The position numbers were made by a program, and so were the translations under genes. The notes beneath the pieces are model-generated. The model did not search any database. It was given only the letters and a program-made list of their open reading frames with translations, and was not told the origin of the DNA. DNA of 64,000 nt from Progne subis subis (lineage: Eukaryota > Chordata > Aves > Passeriformes > Hirundinidae): NCBI GenBank assembly GCA_022316685.1, contig JAKJHU010001640.1, forward strand, positions 1-64,000, given 5' to 3'. This document shows positions 31,945-43,683 of the stretch, one piece after another (positions within the stretch are counted from its first letter, which is position 1; each line of letters starts with the position of its first letter).

Positions 31945-32110
31945 CCCGCTCCATATGATCCCAGTTTGTATGATCCCAGTCTCTGTGGTTCTGATCCATG
32001 CGCTGCCAGCCTGTGAAATCCCAGTCCGTGTGATCCCAGTGTGTACAATCCCAGCCTACAAGGTGCCAGTCCGCATGATCCCAGTCTGTCTGGTCCTGCA
32101 TGGCACACAC
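31945..32110 (+). repeat. 15-bp minisatellite, left arm
   Basis: Eleven or so 15-bp units (TGATCCCAGTCTGTN type) ending CCTGCATGGCACACAC. It belongs to the same family as 17544-17905 and 39410-39580. Confidence 0.85.
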
Positions 32111-32620
32111 TCCAGGGCTGCCAGGCTCGGTGCCAGGCCCGGTTTCAGTCCCGGCCTCAGTCTCTGTCTCGGATCAGTGCCGGTCCCAGTGTCGGTACCA
32201 CTGCCTGTCTTGGTCCCGGAGTGCTCCCAGTGCCAATCTCATTCTCGGTCATAGTCCCGGACCGGTGCCAGTCTCGGTGCTGGTTCCGGTGCCGCTCTTG
32301 GTCTCAGTCTTGGTCCCAGTTCCAGTTCTGTTGCTGATTTCAGTCTTGGTCTCAGTCTCAGTCCCGGTGCCTGTGCAGTGCTGGTCTCAGTTCTGTCGTT
32401 GGTTCTGGTCCTAGTGTTGGCCCGGCTCCCGGAGCAGTGTCGGTGTCGGTTCTGGTGTCGGTTCTGGTCCCAGTGTTGGTCTCAGTGCCGGTCCCAGAGC
32501 AGCGCCGCTCTTGGTGCCAGGCTCGGATCCGGTGTCAGTCTGAGTCTTGGTGCTGGTGCCGGTTCTGGTGCCGATCTTGGTCTTGGTCTCTGTCTTGGTT
32601 GTGGTCGTGGAGATTTTAGG
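32111..32620 (+). repeat. TCGGTGCCGGTCTC minisatellite, left arm inner block 2
   Basis: The hexamer repeat in the opposite orientation to 31216-31935, so the 15-bp array sits at the switch point of a local inverted arrangement. Confidence 0.85.
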
Positions 32621-33240
32621 CCAGTTTGGGTGATTTTAGGCAAAACTGGGGACGCTTAGCGGGGATTTTAGGCACCTTTGGATGATTTTTGGTCAAACCT
32701 GGTGGGTTTTAGGGTGGAATTTAGATAATTTTGGATTATTTTAGTCCCATTTGGGTGATTTTTAGATAAGCTGGGCTGTTTTAGGGTGGATTTTGGATCC
32801 TTTTAGATGAACTGAGGTCTATTTGCTTGGGGTTTAGACCCATTTGGGTGATTTTTGGCCAAATCTGGTGGGTTTTACAGTGGATATCAGGTCCCTTTGG
32901 GTGATTTTAAGCCAAACCAGGTATTTTCAGGGTAGATTTTATGCCCTTGGGTGAGATTTAAGGGTGATTTGAGGGCATTTTTGCATGGGTTTTCAACCAG
33001 TTTGGGCAATTTTACGCCTCCTTGGTTGGATTTTAGACTCCTTTGTATGATTTTAACACTTTGACTGACTTAAGGTCAAATTATGGATTTAGGGTGGATT
33101 TTAGGCCCCTCTGTTATTGAAATCTACTTGGTGGGGATTGCAAGCCTCTTTGGGTGATTTGAAGCCAAACCTGGTTGGGTTTAGGGTGGATTTTCGGCCC
33201 CTCTGGGTAATTTTTTAAGACCCTTTTGTGTGATTCTTAG
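32621..33240 (+). repeat. TTTGGGTGATTTTAGG degenerate repeat, left arm
   Basis: Units of about 45-60 bp containing GGGTGATTTTAGGC and GGTGGATTTTAGG. It forms the inner end of the left arm and pairs with 38490-38900. No coding sequence. Confidence 0.8.
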
Positions 33241-33399
33241 CTAAAATGGGCCCTTTTAAGACCATGTGTTGCCTTGGCCGCACTTTTTTCCCCTCAGAAT
33301 TCCTGCCCTGTCCCTCACCCTGCCCCTTTCCCCTCACAGTTCCCGCCCTTTCCTTGACCCCAGGTCTTGGGGGTCTTGGTGCTGGAAGTGGCTGCTCCC

Positions 33400-34620
33400 A
33401 GTATGTGCCCAGTTACCCCTGCTGTGTGGTTCGACTTTCCTCGGCACTCCCAATATGAGCCCAGTCACTCCCAGTATGGGCCTGGTCACTTCCTCTCATT
33501 CCTTGTCATTCCTTGTCATTCCTTGTCATTCCATAGTGTGATTTCATTTACTCTCAGCACAGTCCCAGTTGCTCTCAGGTACTCCCGCATTCGTCCAGTG
33601 TGTTCCCAGTTCTCCCAGTTGCCCCGAGCATAGTCCTAGGCACTCCCAGTATGATCCCAGTCTCTCCCAACAGGGCCCCAGTCACTCCCACTTGCTCCCA
33701 GTGTCCCCAGCATGGTCCCAGTTTCCCCCAGCACATAGCCAGTCTCTCCCAGTTTCATCCCAGTCACCACCCCTATGGTCTCAGACACTCCCAGTATATC
33801 CCAGTGTCCCTGGACATTCTTATAGTCATTCCCAGGCACTCCCAGTTACCTCAGTTTGGTTCACTTGCCCCCAGTTTTATCCCAGTTGCTCACAGTTCCT
33901 CCCCGTGTGTCCCCACTTGGCTGCCACCATGGGCCTGATATCTCCCAGTAACCCCCAGTCAGGGTCCATTGACATCCACTCTAATCCCAGTATGATTGTA
34001 GTTACTCTCAATATGATGCCAGTCACTTGCAGCCTAATTCCAGTCACTCCCTGTCACTCCCAGTCTAATGCCAGTGGCTCCCAGTGTGATCCCAGTTGCC
34101 CCATTTCAATGCCAGCATGACCCCAGTAGCCTCCAGTATAATCCAAATTGCTCCTTGTCTCTCCCAGTACATCCCAGTCACAGCCAGCATGCTCCCAGTC
34201 ACTCCCACCTCATCCCAGTTGCTCTCATCATGATTCCAGTTGCTCACAAAAACTTGTATTGAATCCCAGTATGATTCCCATCACCCTTAGTTTGATCCCA
34301 GTTCTCCCCAGCTTGGACCCAGCTGTTCCCATGGTTATCCCGGTATGATCCCAGTTGCCCCAGCATAGTTCCACTTGTTCCCAGTTCCTGCCAGTATGAT
34401 CCCAGTTTCCCCTGGAATAGTCCCAGTCCCTCTCAGCATGGTCCCAGTCACGCCCAGTTGCCCTCAGTGTAGATCCAGTCACTCCCAGTTTCCTGTAGCA
34501 TGGTCCCAGTCATTCCCAGCATGGTCCCAGCTGTTCCCAGTGTTGTTCCAGTCCCCCCCAGTATGGTTCCAGACCCTCCCAGTATATCCCAGTTGCACTC
34601 AGCATGTTCATCATCTCTGA
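33400..34620 (+). repeat. CCCAGTATGATCCCAGT minisatellite in spacer
   Basis: About 1.2 kb of degenerate ~10-22 bp units. The stretch 34230-34510 is closely similar, in the same orientation, to 43280-43560 beside the right-arm ZNF gene, so part of it is an additional duplicated piece. Confidence 0.85.
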
Positions 34621-37600
34621 AGTGGGTGTACACCCACCCCACACCTTTTCACCTTTCTTTGTTGAACAATTAGAACAGGAACAAAATGTGTGCTTTGGAG
34701 CAAAAGGAATCAGATGAAACTTTAAACTGCCCATATGTTTTACCATCGCTCAGGGTCTGCTGCTGCTGAAGGGCCTCTTTATCACAGTGAGGGCTTGAAG
34801 AGCCTCTTCTGGATGAGGCTTTTCATGCTTATCTGAGAGGAAAGAAGGTTTAACTCGTGTTAGCCAAATCAGTTAGTCCAAGTGACTTGCTTTTAGTTTT
34901 AGAAACTTGCTGTTGATTTTAAGAGGAGTTGGCATGAGTGACATCTGAAAGGTGGCTGTTAGTAATTTTTAGCATGAAAATGCTTTGTTGAAATGCTGTA
35001 ACTGAAATGGTAGGATTTTTGGAAGAGAAAAATAAATATCTTGGTGCTTGCCTTTTCTATGGAGGGTAAAAACAGCATGTAAATGATTTTGAATTTTTAA
35101 CAGAAGAAATTTTCAAATTAAACCAAAATTTTAAATATCACATAGCATTATATTGTAACTTCAATGCACACCTGATAAGAAGAGAGTTCACTATAGTTAG
35201 GACTAAACTGTTGAGAGTATTTAGAAACAGTATTAGAACGGATATTTGTTTTAACGGTGACTATTTGTTGTGTCCGATTGTTGAAAACATAATTTTGTGG
35301 TGAGTCCTTTCTGGGTTTTTTCTGCCTGTTGATCATCTGCATTCCCACGGGCAGTGGGCTGTGGCAGCGTGGCTGGGAGGGACGCCCGCCGCTCCCCGCG
35401 GCCATCCTGCCCGTGCTCTGCTCTCCGGGCCCGGTGTGGGGGGCGCGGCGCTGCTCGGGGCCCCTCAGGATGGGGTTACTCGTGGGAAGCATAGAATAAG
35501 GACTTTACAATTAGAAATTGTACAGCAGGTATGTTTTCTGTCCAGCTGGGACACACGGGGGATGTCTCCTCCAAAGCGTGCGTCCCTGGTCAGAGCAAGG
35601 TCCAGGTTTAAATACACATTGATCCCACAAACCCACACCTCCCCACCCGCCCATTCCCCGCCTTCTCTCGCTTTGTATTCTAATTAGCTGTCACAGCTCC
35701 TGGTGCTCCTGAGCTGGGCTCTTGGGAGGAAGGCCGATGTCTTCCTCAGGTTGATCTTCGCTTCTGGGCAGGCACAGTGGAGGTTTGGCTCTTTTTCAGG
35801 TCACTTTGCTCTTGCCAAAAATTAGGAGCTTGATTTTGCTGGATTCAAGCCACAAAGTTCTGCTTTGTCTATTTGTGACAAATCCCTAGGTCCCGCTTTG
35901 CTGAGTTCCAACATTATACATCTTACCTGTATGACTTCTACTCAGTAACTACCTAACAACCAGGCTTCATAGCAAATCTTCTATGTGTTCTCAGTACAAG
36001 CTGTTTCTCTACTTCTACAAAATCACCAAAAGCTGCTTCTAAAATCTTGTATTTTTATATTCATAAACATCCTCCGTATCACGTGTAGTTAGGTTTTTCT
36101 CTAGTACAGTCTCAGCGTACGAGGGCCCGCAGCAGACGGGAGTTGGGGCTGTTGTAGGAGCGGTGGCAGTGGCTGGTAGGGCTTTCCCAGCTTACAAGAT
36201 GTTGGCCACGCTTTACCGGGTGAATTTTGCTGTGCTGGGGGAGGCAGGGAACGCGGTGCCGCTTCTGTTGTGCTTTGTAGTTGCCTGAGGCTTGGCACGC
36301 TCCCCTCTCTCGCCGTCTCTGTCGCTGCTGCTGCGCTTTCGCAGAGGCTGGGCTGAGAGGGGGCACGCCGCTAGGAAGGGTCTCCCCGGCCCCGACCACC
36401 CGCCCCACTCGGCTCTGCCTGAGGCCACATGGTGCGGGGCAGCAGCAGCATTTTGGGATATTGTCAGGGTCCCCTCTTGGAGTCATGCACCCCCCACTCC
36501 CGAGTCAGCATTTCTGTATAAGGAAAAGGGGTTCAGTTGACCTGAAACATAAAAGGAAACCAAACTAGAAAGTTCTGTGTATTTCTCTTTGTCATTGGCT
36601 CAATGCCAAGAGAGAAGCACCTGTTGGACCTTGTCACTGTCCTTCAAAGTTTGTACCTTTCCTTACTGGCAATTTGCCAGTGGAACCCACCTAGACTATT
36701 CAGTACTAGAGGGATTACACAAAAGAACCAAGGAGCTTTTTTGGGACTGCCGTAACAGTGTCAGGATGGTCTCTGCACTGTGTTTGACTTGCATTTTATT
36801 TTTCTGTTTATGTTTACTATTTTCCTTTATTAAACCTTCTGTTTCACAAAGCATGTCCGGGGAAGTTGTCACGCTCCATGATTTAAGCCATTCCCCTGAA
36901 AGCTGGCAGGATGTGATGTCCCGCAGTCCCGGGTGCCGGCAGCGCCGGCCGCGTCTCCCATTCTCTCGGGTGCTGACTGCTGCGCTGGCAGAAACTCCGC
37001 TGCACAGAGAGCACCTCCAGCCCACACGAAGGGAAGCACAAATGGAGACAGCCCAGCCCCATTCACTGCGGGGACAAGGACAGACATGAGCTGATGCCCC
37101 AAATTCCCACAGAAAATGAGGACACACACCACCCGCCCCTTCCATAGCGGAGGAGCAGCAGCGAGGAGAGGAGGGCAGAGATGAGCTGATCCCCTCATCC
37201 CCACCATAGACCTTGATCCTAGCAAAGGGCAAAAACAAAGGTGCGGAGACCCCACCAGAAACTCCGCTCCAGAGACCTCCTCCAGCCCATGGCCAAGGAC
37301 AGCACGAACAGAAACGACCCAGCCCCCATCCACTGCGGACGAGGAGGACAGACATGAGCTGACCCCCAGAGTGGAGGATGGAGATGAACCTGGCCCCCCT
37401 CAGGAAGCTGAGGAGGACGGAGAGCACCCGGTGCCTCTGTCCCTCTCACGCCAGGGGATTCTCAGGAGGTCACCCCAATGAATGGAGGGAGACAGGGACC
37501 ATCCGACCCCCCACATTTAAGGGAAGAGGACAGAGAGGAAGAGTGATAAGAGGGAGAGTGATCCTCCCTGGGCCTCCTCAGATCTGTGATAGTCGGAGAG

Positions 37601-38489
37601 CATCAAAAAAAGGTGGAGGGGGAAACAAGAGAGTGGCAGAGAGATGAAGTAGAAAAATCCAGGGATGATTCTCAGCACAGCTCTGCGCTTGGCTTTTTGC
37701 ATTCATTCTTCTCCCTCAGCCTTGCTTCCTTCTCCCTAGACCTGGGATCACTGGACAATGGTGTCACCTGAGCCTCAGCTCAAGGTCCCTGAGCTCAACT
37801 CATGGCCCAAAGTTCCCCTCAGGAGGCACATTCATGGAATTGGGGCTGGGTGTAAGGTCAGCGTTAAACGTGGCCTTGGGTTTAGGGCTGCGGCTTTAGG
37901 AAGGGTCTGGAACTGGGGCTGGATTTGAGGTCAGGGCTGTGAAAAACGCCAATCACTTGTTTTAAAATTTTTAAAGTTTAATAGTAATAAAATTGTTACA
38001 AAAATCAAATTAGGGTAATAAAGAAATGGAACAATTTGGTTTAGGACAATAGGAGACAATAAAAACAAAGTAACAGATGTCTGGGTGCCTTCCCGAGCAA
38101 AAAGCTCTGAAGAAGGACCCCCGTTAACAAAGGAATATCTCTTAAAAGCAATAGCCTGTTGAATATTCATACATTTCATACTTGATGCATAAATTCCATT
38201 CAAACAAAGAATTCTCTCTGGTTAGTGTCACTTTTTTCCCCTTAATCTCTGTGGTGTATTTTTGGGTCTGAGCAAGGCAGGAGAAGTTGGTCTCTTCTGA
38301 TAAGGAAGTCATAATTTTTTTTCTCTGAAAGATTTACATTTTCGTGTGGTTGGTATATAAAAACTACATTTTAACTAAAAAACGACATTTACCATACTAT
38401 GAAAATATTAATACAACATTACTAATCAATACAACATAATACATATAGTAAATATCTTGTGTAGAGTCATATAATATGCTCTTTTCACA
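34621..38489. other. Spacer between inverted arms, no gene recognised
   Basis: About 3.9 kb with varied composition. It has a short GC-rich part at 35360-35480, AT-rich sequence to 36080, a CpG-bearing part at 36120-36440, a partly duplicated GC-rich part at 36980-37450, and AT-rich sequence from 37950. No splice-bounded exon, LTR pair or RNA gene could be supported. Open frames at 36577-37089 plus and 36696-37427 minus show no known domain. Confidence 0.5.
36985..37350 (+). repeat. Diverged internal duplication in spacer
   Basis: AAACTCCGCT...CCTCCAGCCCA...CACTGCGG...GGACAGACATGAGCTGA occurs at about 36990-37090 and again at 37258-37360. The units have diverged. Confidence 0.6.
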
Positions 38490-38904
38490 AAAACCCACAC
38501 AAAAATGCCCTCAAATCACACTTCAGTCTCACCAAAGGTCATAAAATCCACCCTGTAAGTACTTGGTTTGGCTTAAAATCACCCAAAGGGACCTAAAGTC
38601 CCCTGTAAAACCAACCAGATTTGGCCTAAAATCACCCAAATGGGTTGAAACCCCAAGCAAATAGGCTTCAATTAATCTAAAATTATCTAAAATCCACTGT
38701 AAAACTGCCTTGCTTATCCAAAAATCACCCAAATTGGACTATACCCCACCAGATTCTGCCTAAGATCAACTAAATGGGACTAAAATAATCTAAAATTACA
38801 TAAAATCCACCCTAAAACCCACCAGGTTTGGTCAAAAATCAATCAAATATGCCTAAAATCCCCCCTAAGCGTCCCCAGTTTTGCCTAAAATCACCCAAAC
38901 TGGC
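38490..38904 (-). repeat. AAAATCACCCAAA degenerate repeat, right arm
   Basis: Reverse-complement partner of the repeat starting at 32621, at the inner end of the right arm. Confidence 0.8.
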
Positions 38905-39409
38905 CTAAAATCTCCGTGACCACAACTGAGACAGAGGCCAAGACCAAGATCAGCACCAGAACCGGCACCAGCACCAAGACTCAGACTGACACCGGATCTG
39001 AGCCTGGCACCAAGAGCGGCGCTGCTCTGGGACCGGCACTGAGACCAACACTGGGACCAGAACCGACACCAGAACCGACACCGACACTGCTCCGGGAGCC
39101 GGGCCAACACTAGGACCAGAACCAACGACAGAACTGAGACCGGCACTGCACAGGCACCGGGACTGAGACCGAGACCAAGACTGAAACTGGCAACAGAACT
39201 GGAACTGGGACCAAGACTGAGACCAAGAGCGGCACCGGAACCAGCACCAAGACTGGCACCGCTCTGGTACTGGGACCGAGAATGAGATTGGCACTGAGAG
39301 CACTCCGGGACCAAGACAGGCAGTGGTACCGACACTGGGACCGGCACTGATCCGAGACCGAGACTGAGGCCGGGACTGAAACCGGGCCTGGCACCGAGAC
39401 TGGCAGCCC
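38905..39409 (-). repeat. Hexamer (ACCGGCACCGAGAC) minisatellite, right arm
   Basis: Partner of 32111-32620. It is the same degenerate unit, and the open frames across it are artefacts. Confidence 0.85.
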
Positions 39410-39580
39410 TGGAGTGTGTGCCATGCAGGACCAGACAGACTGGGATCATGCGGACTGGCACCTTGTAGGCTGGGATTGTACACACTGGGATCACACGGAC
39501 TGGGATTTCACAGGCTGGCAGCGCATGGATCAGAACCACAGAGACTGGGATCATACAAACTGGGATCATATGGAGCGGGA
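39410..39580 (-). repeat. 15-bp minisatellite, right arm
   Basis: Partner of 31945-32110 (units such as ACTGGGATCATGCGG), starting with GTGTGTGCCATGCAGGACC. Confidence 0.85.
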
Positions 39581-40310
39581 TGGCTGCAGCGGAACGACGC
39601 GAACCGAGGCGGTCCCGCCCGGCCCAGGGCTCCCTCCCAGTCCCGCCCGGGTGTGCGGCCAAAACTCCCCGGAGCGAATGCGGCGGCCCCGGAGCGATCC
39701 TGGAGCCAATCCCAGAGCGATTCGGGGTCCGATCCCCGTCCCGGTGCCGCCTCCAGTCTCAAGTCCCAGTCCCGGAGCGCTCCCGGTGCTGATTCCGGTC
39801 CCAGGGTCGATCTCGATCCCGGAGCGGTGCCATTCTTGGTGCCGGTGCCGCTTCCCGTTCCACTCCTGGTCTCAGTCTCAGACTCGGACTCTGTTTCGGA
39901 GCGTTCCCGGTACCGGAGCCGGTGCCGGTCTTGGTCCCGGAGTGCTCCCAGTGCCAATCTCAGTCTCCGTGCCGGAGCAGTTCCAGTCTCGGTGCTGGTT
40001 TCCGGTGCCACTCTTGGTCTCAGTCCTGGCGTGCTCCCGGTCTCGGTTCTGGCCGCAGTCCTGGAGCAGTCCTGGAGCGCTCCCGCCGCCGGTGCCGGTT
40101 CCAAAGCATTCCCGGTGCCGGTCCCATTGTCCCTCTTGGTGTCAGTCTTGGTCCCTGCACCGCTTCTGGTGCCGGGTTTGGTCTCGGTCTCGGTCTCGGT
40201 CCCAGTGCCAGCACCAGAGCGGTACCAATCTCGGTTCTGGTGTCGGTCTCAGTCTTGGTGCTGGTGTCGGTTCTGGTGCTGATCTCGGTCTCGGTGCCGG
40301 AGATTTCAGA
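39581..40310 (-). repeat. Hexamer minisatellite next to right-arm promoter
   Basis: Partner of 31216-31935. The 402-codon plus frame from 39414 crosses it and the following promoter and is not considered a gene. Confidence 0.85.
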
Positions 40311-40614
40311 CCCTTTTGGGTGATTTTAGGGCAAAGCGAGCCCTTGGAGGAGGGCGCGTCCCCTTGGCCACGCCCACTCTCCTCCTCCTTCCCGCCCTTT
40401 CCTTGGCCCCGCCCCTTTCCCCTGCCGGGCCCTGCGCTTTCCCTGAGCCCGCCTCATTTCATTCCTTCCCTGCGCTTTCATTGGCCGCAGCTCTCTTCTC
40501 CCTTGAGCCCCGCCTATCTGCTGGCGCGTTGTCTCCGGCGCATGCGCAGAGTGCTCGGAAGTTGCTTCCCCGGAGTGCCGCCATCTTTGCTCCTGGTCCC
40601 CGACGGGGCTCCGC
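40311..40614 (+). promoter_or_regulatory. CpG-rich housekeeping-type promoter, right arm
   Basis: It carries the same sites as the left arm: GC boxes (GGCCCCGCCCC) near 40410, ATTGG near 40480, the NRF1 palindrome GGCGCATGCGCA at about 40538, an ETS-type CGGAAGT, and GCCGCCATCTTT (YY1) at about 40577, ending at RAB4B-like exon 1. Both copies keep the key sites intact. Confidence 0.8.
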
Positions 40615-41539
40615 GTGTGTGAGACCTACGGTGGGGCAATGGGGGATCTCTCGGGGATCCTGAGGGGTCTGAGTGGGCCTGGGGGTCTCTAGGGGATTTG
40701 GGGGGGTCTGGGTCTCCTTAAGGGGTTTATGGGGTGCTATAGGGGCTCTCTAGGGGTCTGAGGTATCTCTAGAGGGTCCAGAGGAGTCCGTAAAGGGGCT
40801 CTGGTGGTCCTATAGGGGGTCGAGGGGTCTCTTTAGGGTCTTTGTTGGTTTGAGGGGTCTATTGGGGATCTATAGGGGTCTGGGGGAGCCTCTAGCAGTT
40901 CCGGGAGGTCTGGGGGTGTCTGTGGGTCCCTATGGGGGATTTGGGGGGGTCTAGGGGTCTCCAGAGAGGGTCTGAGGGCGCTATAGGGAATCTCTGGGGG
41001 ATCTATAGAGGGTCCAGGGGGGCTGGGTGTCCCTGTGGGGGATCTGGGGGGGTCTCTAGGAGTCCCTATAGGGGATTTGAGGGGATCTGGGGGTGCTCTA
41101 GAGGGTCTAAAGGGGTCTAGGGGAGCCAAGAAAGGGTCCAGGAGGGTCTGGGAGGTTTCAGTATCTCTATACGGAAAGTTTGGGGTTCTTCAAGGGGATT
41201 TTTTTGGAATTTTGGCTCTGTATTGGGAATTTTTGGGGTCCAGATGTGGCAATTTGGGGTTTTCTGTTCGGATATTTTTTGAATTTTGAGGCAAATGCAG
41301 GAATTTGGGGAATTTCAGGTCCAAGTGTGGGGATTTTGAGATCTCCGGAGAGGATTTTGGGGGAATTTTGTATCCAAAAATTTGAAACTTGGGGAATTTT
41401 AGGTCCAAATGTAGGAAGTCTTGGCAATTTGGGTCCAAATGTGGGAATTTTTTTCCAGATTTCCTCCTCAAGTTCTTGGTGATTGGCAGCGCCAGCACCA
41501 GCAAGTCCTACCTGCTCCAGCCCTTCATCAAGAGCAAGT
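40615..41539 (+). pseudogene. RAB4B-like exons 1 and 2, right-arm relic
   Basis: Exon 1 (40615-40630) reads GTG TGT GAG ACC TAC G with GT donor. Exon 2 (41459-41539) encodes DFLLKFLVIGSASTSKSYLL and ends in phase 1 at GTAGGA. RAB4B has MAETY then DFLFKFLVIGSAGTGKS, with the same intron positions. The two coding pieces join in frame with no stop, but the start codon is GTG and both P-loop glycines of GTGKS have become serine, which should destroy GTP binding. Exons 3 onward are not found before the ZNF gene. Confidence 0.8.
40650..41165 (+). repeat. G-rich intronic repeat, right arm
   Basis: Tandem GGGGTCTCTAGGGG and CTATAGGGGATCT units in intron 1 of the RAB4B-like relic, partner of 30320-30890. 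Confidence 0.8.
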
Positions 41540-42240
41540 GTAGGACATTCTGGGAATTTTCAGGGATTTTGGGAATTCTGGGCAGAATTTAGGGGATTGG
41601 TGGAGGGGAGGTGTGTTTAATATATTTCTGGGCATTTCAAGTGTTTTTTTGGTTTGGTTGTGGTTTGGTTTTTTGGGGTTTCTTTTGTGTGTGTGGTGTT
41701 TTTTTGGTTTGGTTTTTTTGGTTTTTTTTTCATTCTCTGGATGTTTTTTGTTTGGTTTGGTGAATTTTTTGAAATGTGGGGAATATTACTGGCATTTTTG
41801 GAGGAATTTTCAAGGTTTTCCTTTCTTTTAGCCCTTTTAATGCTCTTTTCATTTTTTATTTTCAATTATGCTTTTTTGATGCAATTTTGGACAATTTTTT
41901 TGCATTTTCGGGATTCTGTGTTCCTCCAGCCTCTCCTCCATTGTGCAGCATTTGAGGCATTTCCTGTCACTTCTGAGTCATTTTTGGTCACTTTTGGGCC
42001 ATTTTTATCCATTTTTGTGGTGTTTTCTGTCATATTGGGTAATTTGGGACAATTTTGTCTCATTTTGGGTACATTTAAAGGGATTTTTGGTCATTTTTTG
42101 TGCTGTTTTCTGTCATTTTGAGCCAGTTTTTTGTAATTTTGGGTACATTTCTAGTCAGTTTTTGATAATTTTGGGGCCATTTTCTGCCACTTTTTGGTCT
42201 CTTGAGGGGTGTTTTTGGTGACTTTTGAGCCCTTCTTTGC
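41540..42240 (-). repeat. T-rich degenerate repeat, right arm
   Basis: Partner of 29286-29989, with GTCATTTTTGG-type units and a TTTTTTGG-rich core at 41640-41760. Confidence 0.7.
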
Positions 42241-42710
42241 TGGCTTCAGTCCCGGTCTCAGTGTTGATCTCAGCGCAGTCCAGGTCCCGGTGCCGGTAGC
42301 GGTGTCAGTCTTGGTCCCGGAGTGCTCCCAGTGCCAGTCTCAGTCTGGGTCCCAGTCCCGGAGCGGTGCCAGTCTCGGTGCTGGTTCCGGTGCCGGTCTT
42401 GGTCTCAGTCTTGGTGCCAGTGCCAGTTGTGGTGTCAGTTACGGTCTTGGTGTCAGTCCCGGTGCCGGTGCCTCTGTGGCGCCAGTCTCAGTTCCGGTGT
42501 ACTGGTTCCGGTCCTGGTCCCGGTGCTGCAGCGGTGCCGCTCTCAGTTCTGGTGTCGGTTCTGGTCCCCGTCTTGGTCTCGGTGCCCGTCCCAGAGCAGC
42601 GCCGCTGTCGGTGCCGGTCTCGGATTCGGTGTCGGTCTCAGTCTTGGTGCTGGTGCCGGTTCTGGTGCTGATCTTGGTGTGGGTCTCAGTCCAGGTCGCC
42701 GAGATTTGAG
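42241..42710 (-). repeat. Hexamer minisatellite, right arm outer block
   Basis: Partner of 28841-29285. Confidence 0.85.
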
Positions 42711-43262
42711 GCCCATTTGGGTAATTTTCACCCAAAGCGTGTTGCGTTGTGGTTTTTGGGAGTGGAGCTGAAGCCCAGAGCCGATAAGCCTCTGCGGTGG
42801 AAAGGCCGCTTGGGGAAGCTCAGGCGAAGCAGTCAAGCTCACACATGCACACACGCCACGTGGGCAGCTCAGCAAGGAGAGGCCAGAAGGCCTTTGCACT
42901 GGATCAGTTCCAGCCAGGTTTATTTCCAGAAGCCCAAGGGGAATCCAGATTGGAAAGGGGAGCACGTGTGCCGGTCTGCAGCTCAAGTGTGAGCTTCAGC
43001 AGCCCAAGACCTTGAGGCACGGGGGCAGAGCAAAGGGCAGGAAAGGTCAGTGTCCTCTAGGGAAAAGGGGGCCAGTCCCCGGGAACCCCAAACCAATGGA
43101 GACCCAGAGGAAAGGAGAAACCAAAGGGCCAGGGGAATCAGGGAGGGGAGAAACTGAGGCAAACCATCGTGTCCAGAGCCCCATTGGGAAGTTCTCTGTC
43201 TCAGGCTGGGCAGGTGACTCTATGATGTGTCCTGCCAAGGCCAGGCCCTAGGTATTATGGCA
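42711..43262. other. Unique-looking stretch in right arm, no gene seen
   Basis: Partner of 28256-28840. The two copies are closely similar, and no coding exon is supported. Confidence 0.5.
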
Positions 43263-43560
43263 AGGGGCTGCAGGGACTCCACACTCAGCATGATTCCAGT
43301 TGCTCACAGCCACTCCCAGTCAATCCCAGTAGGATTCCCATCACCTTCAGTGTGATCCCAGTTCTCCCCAGCATGGCCACAGCTGTTCCCACTGTGATCC
43401 CAGTATGATCCCAATTTCCTCCATCAAAGTTCCAGTTGTTCCCAGTTCCTCACAGTATTATCCCAGGTGCCCCTGGAATAGTCCCAGTCCCTCTCATCAT
43501 GTTCCCAGTCACTCCCAGTTGATCCCAGTGTAGATCCACTCTCTCCCAATTGCCTGTTTT
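43263..43560 (+). repeat. CCCAGT minisatellite upstream of right-arm ZNF
   Basis: Shorter counterpart of 27355-28255, about 0.3 kb against 0.9 kb. The arms have therefore gained or lost about 0.6 kb of repeat since duplication. Confidence 0.8.
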
Positions 43561-43683
43561 TTATGGACCCCAGATACCCGGTGACTTCTAGAGATGGTTT
43601 TGGGCAGAGAGACCTTCAAACTCAACGTGCTCATCCCTTGTTCTCCCCCCAGACAGGATTTCCCATTCCCAGACCTTTGCAGG

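Larger units (their letters stand above)
24957..33000 (+). repeat. Left arm of large inverted duplication
   Basis: Read in reverse complement, this block matches 38490-46050: gammaretroviral 3' LTR, ZNF gene, minisatellites, RAB4B-like exons and promoter, second minisatellite, TTTGGGTGATTTTAGG repeat. Arm ends are clear on the LTR side (the match stops in the polypurine tract) and gradual on the inner side, where the TTTGGGTGATTTTAGG repeat blurs it. Similarity is high but not perfect by eye. Confidence 0.92.

Noticed and set aside
30866..32110. A 414-codon minus-strand frame and similar long frames at 31248-32108, 39414-40622 and 39416-40282.
   Set aside because: They run through the hexamer minisatellite and the promoter. 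Long frames exist in several phases on both strands, and the translation is a low-complexity repeat.
36696..37427. A 243-codon minus-strand frame in the spacer.
   Set aside because: It crosses a diverged internal duplication in GC-rich sequence, has no domain or splice-bounded structure, and competes with open frames on the other strand.
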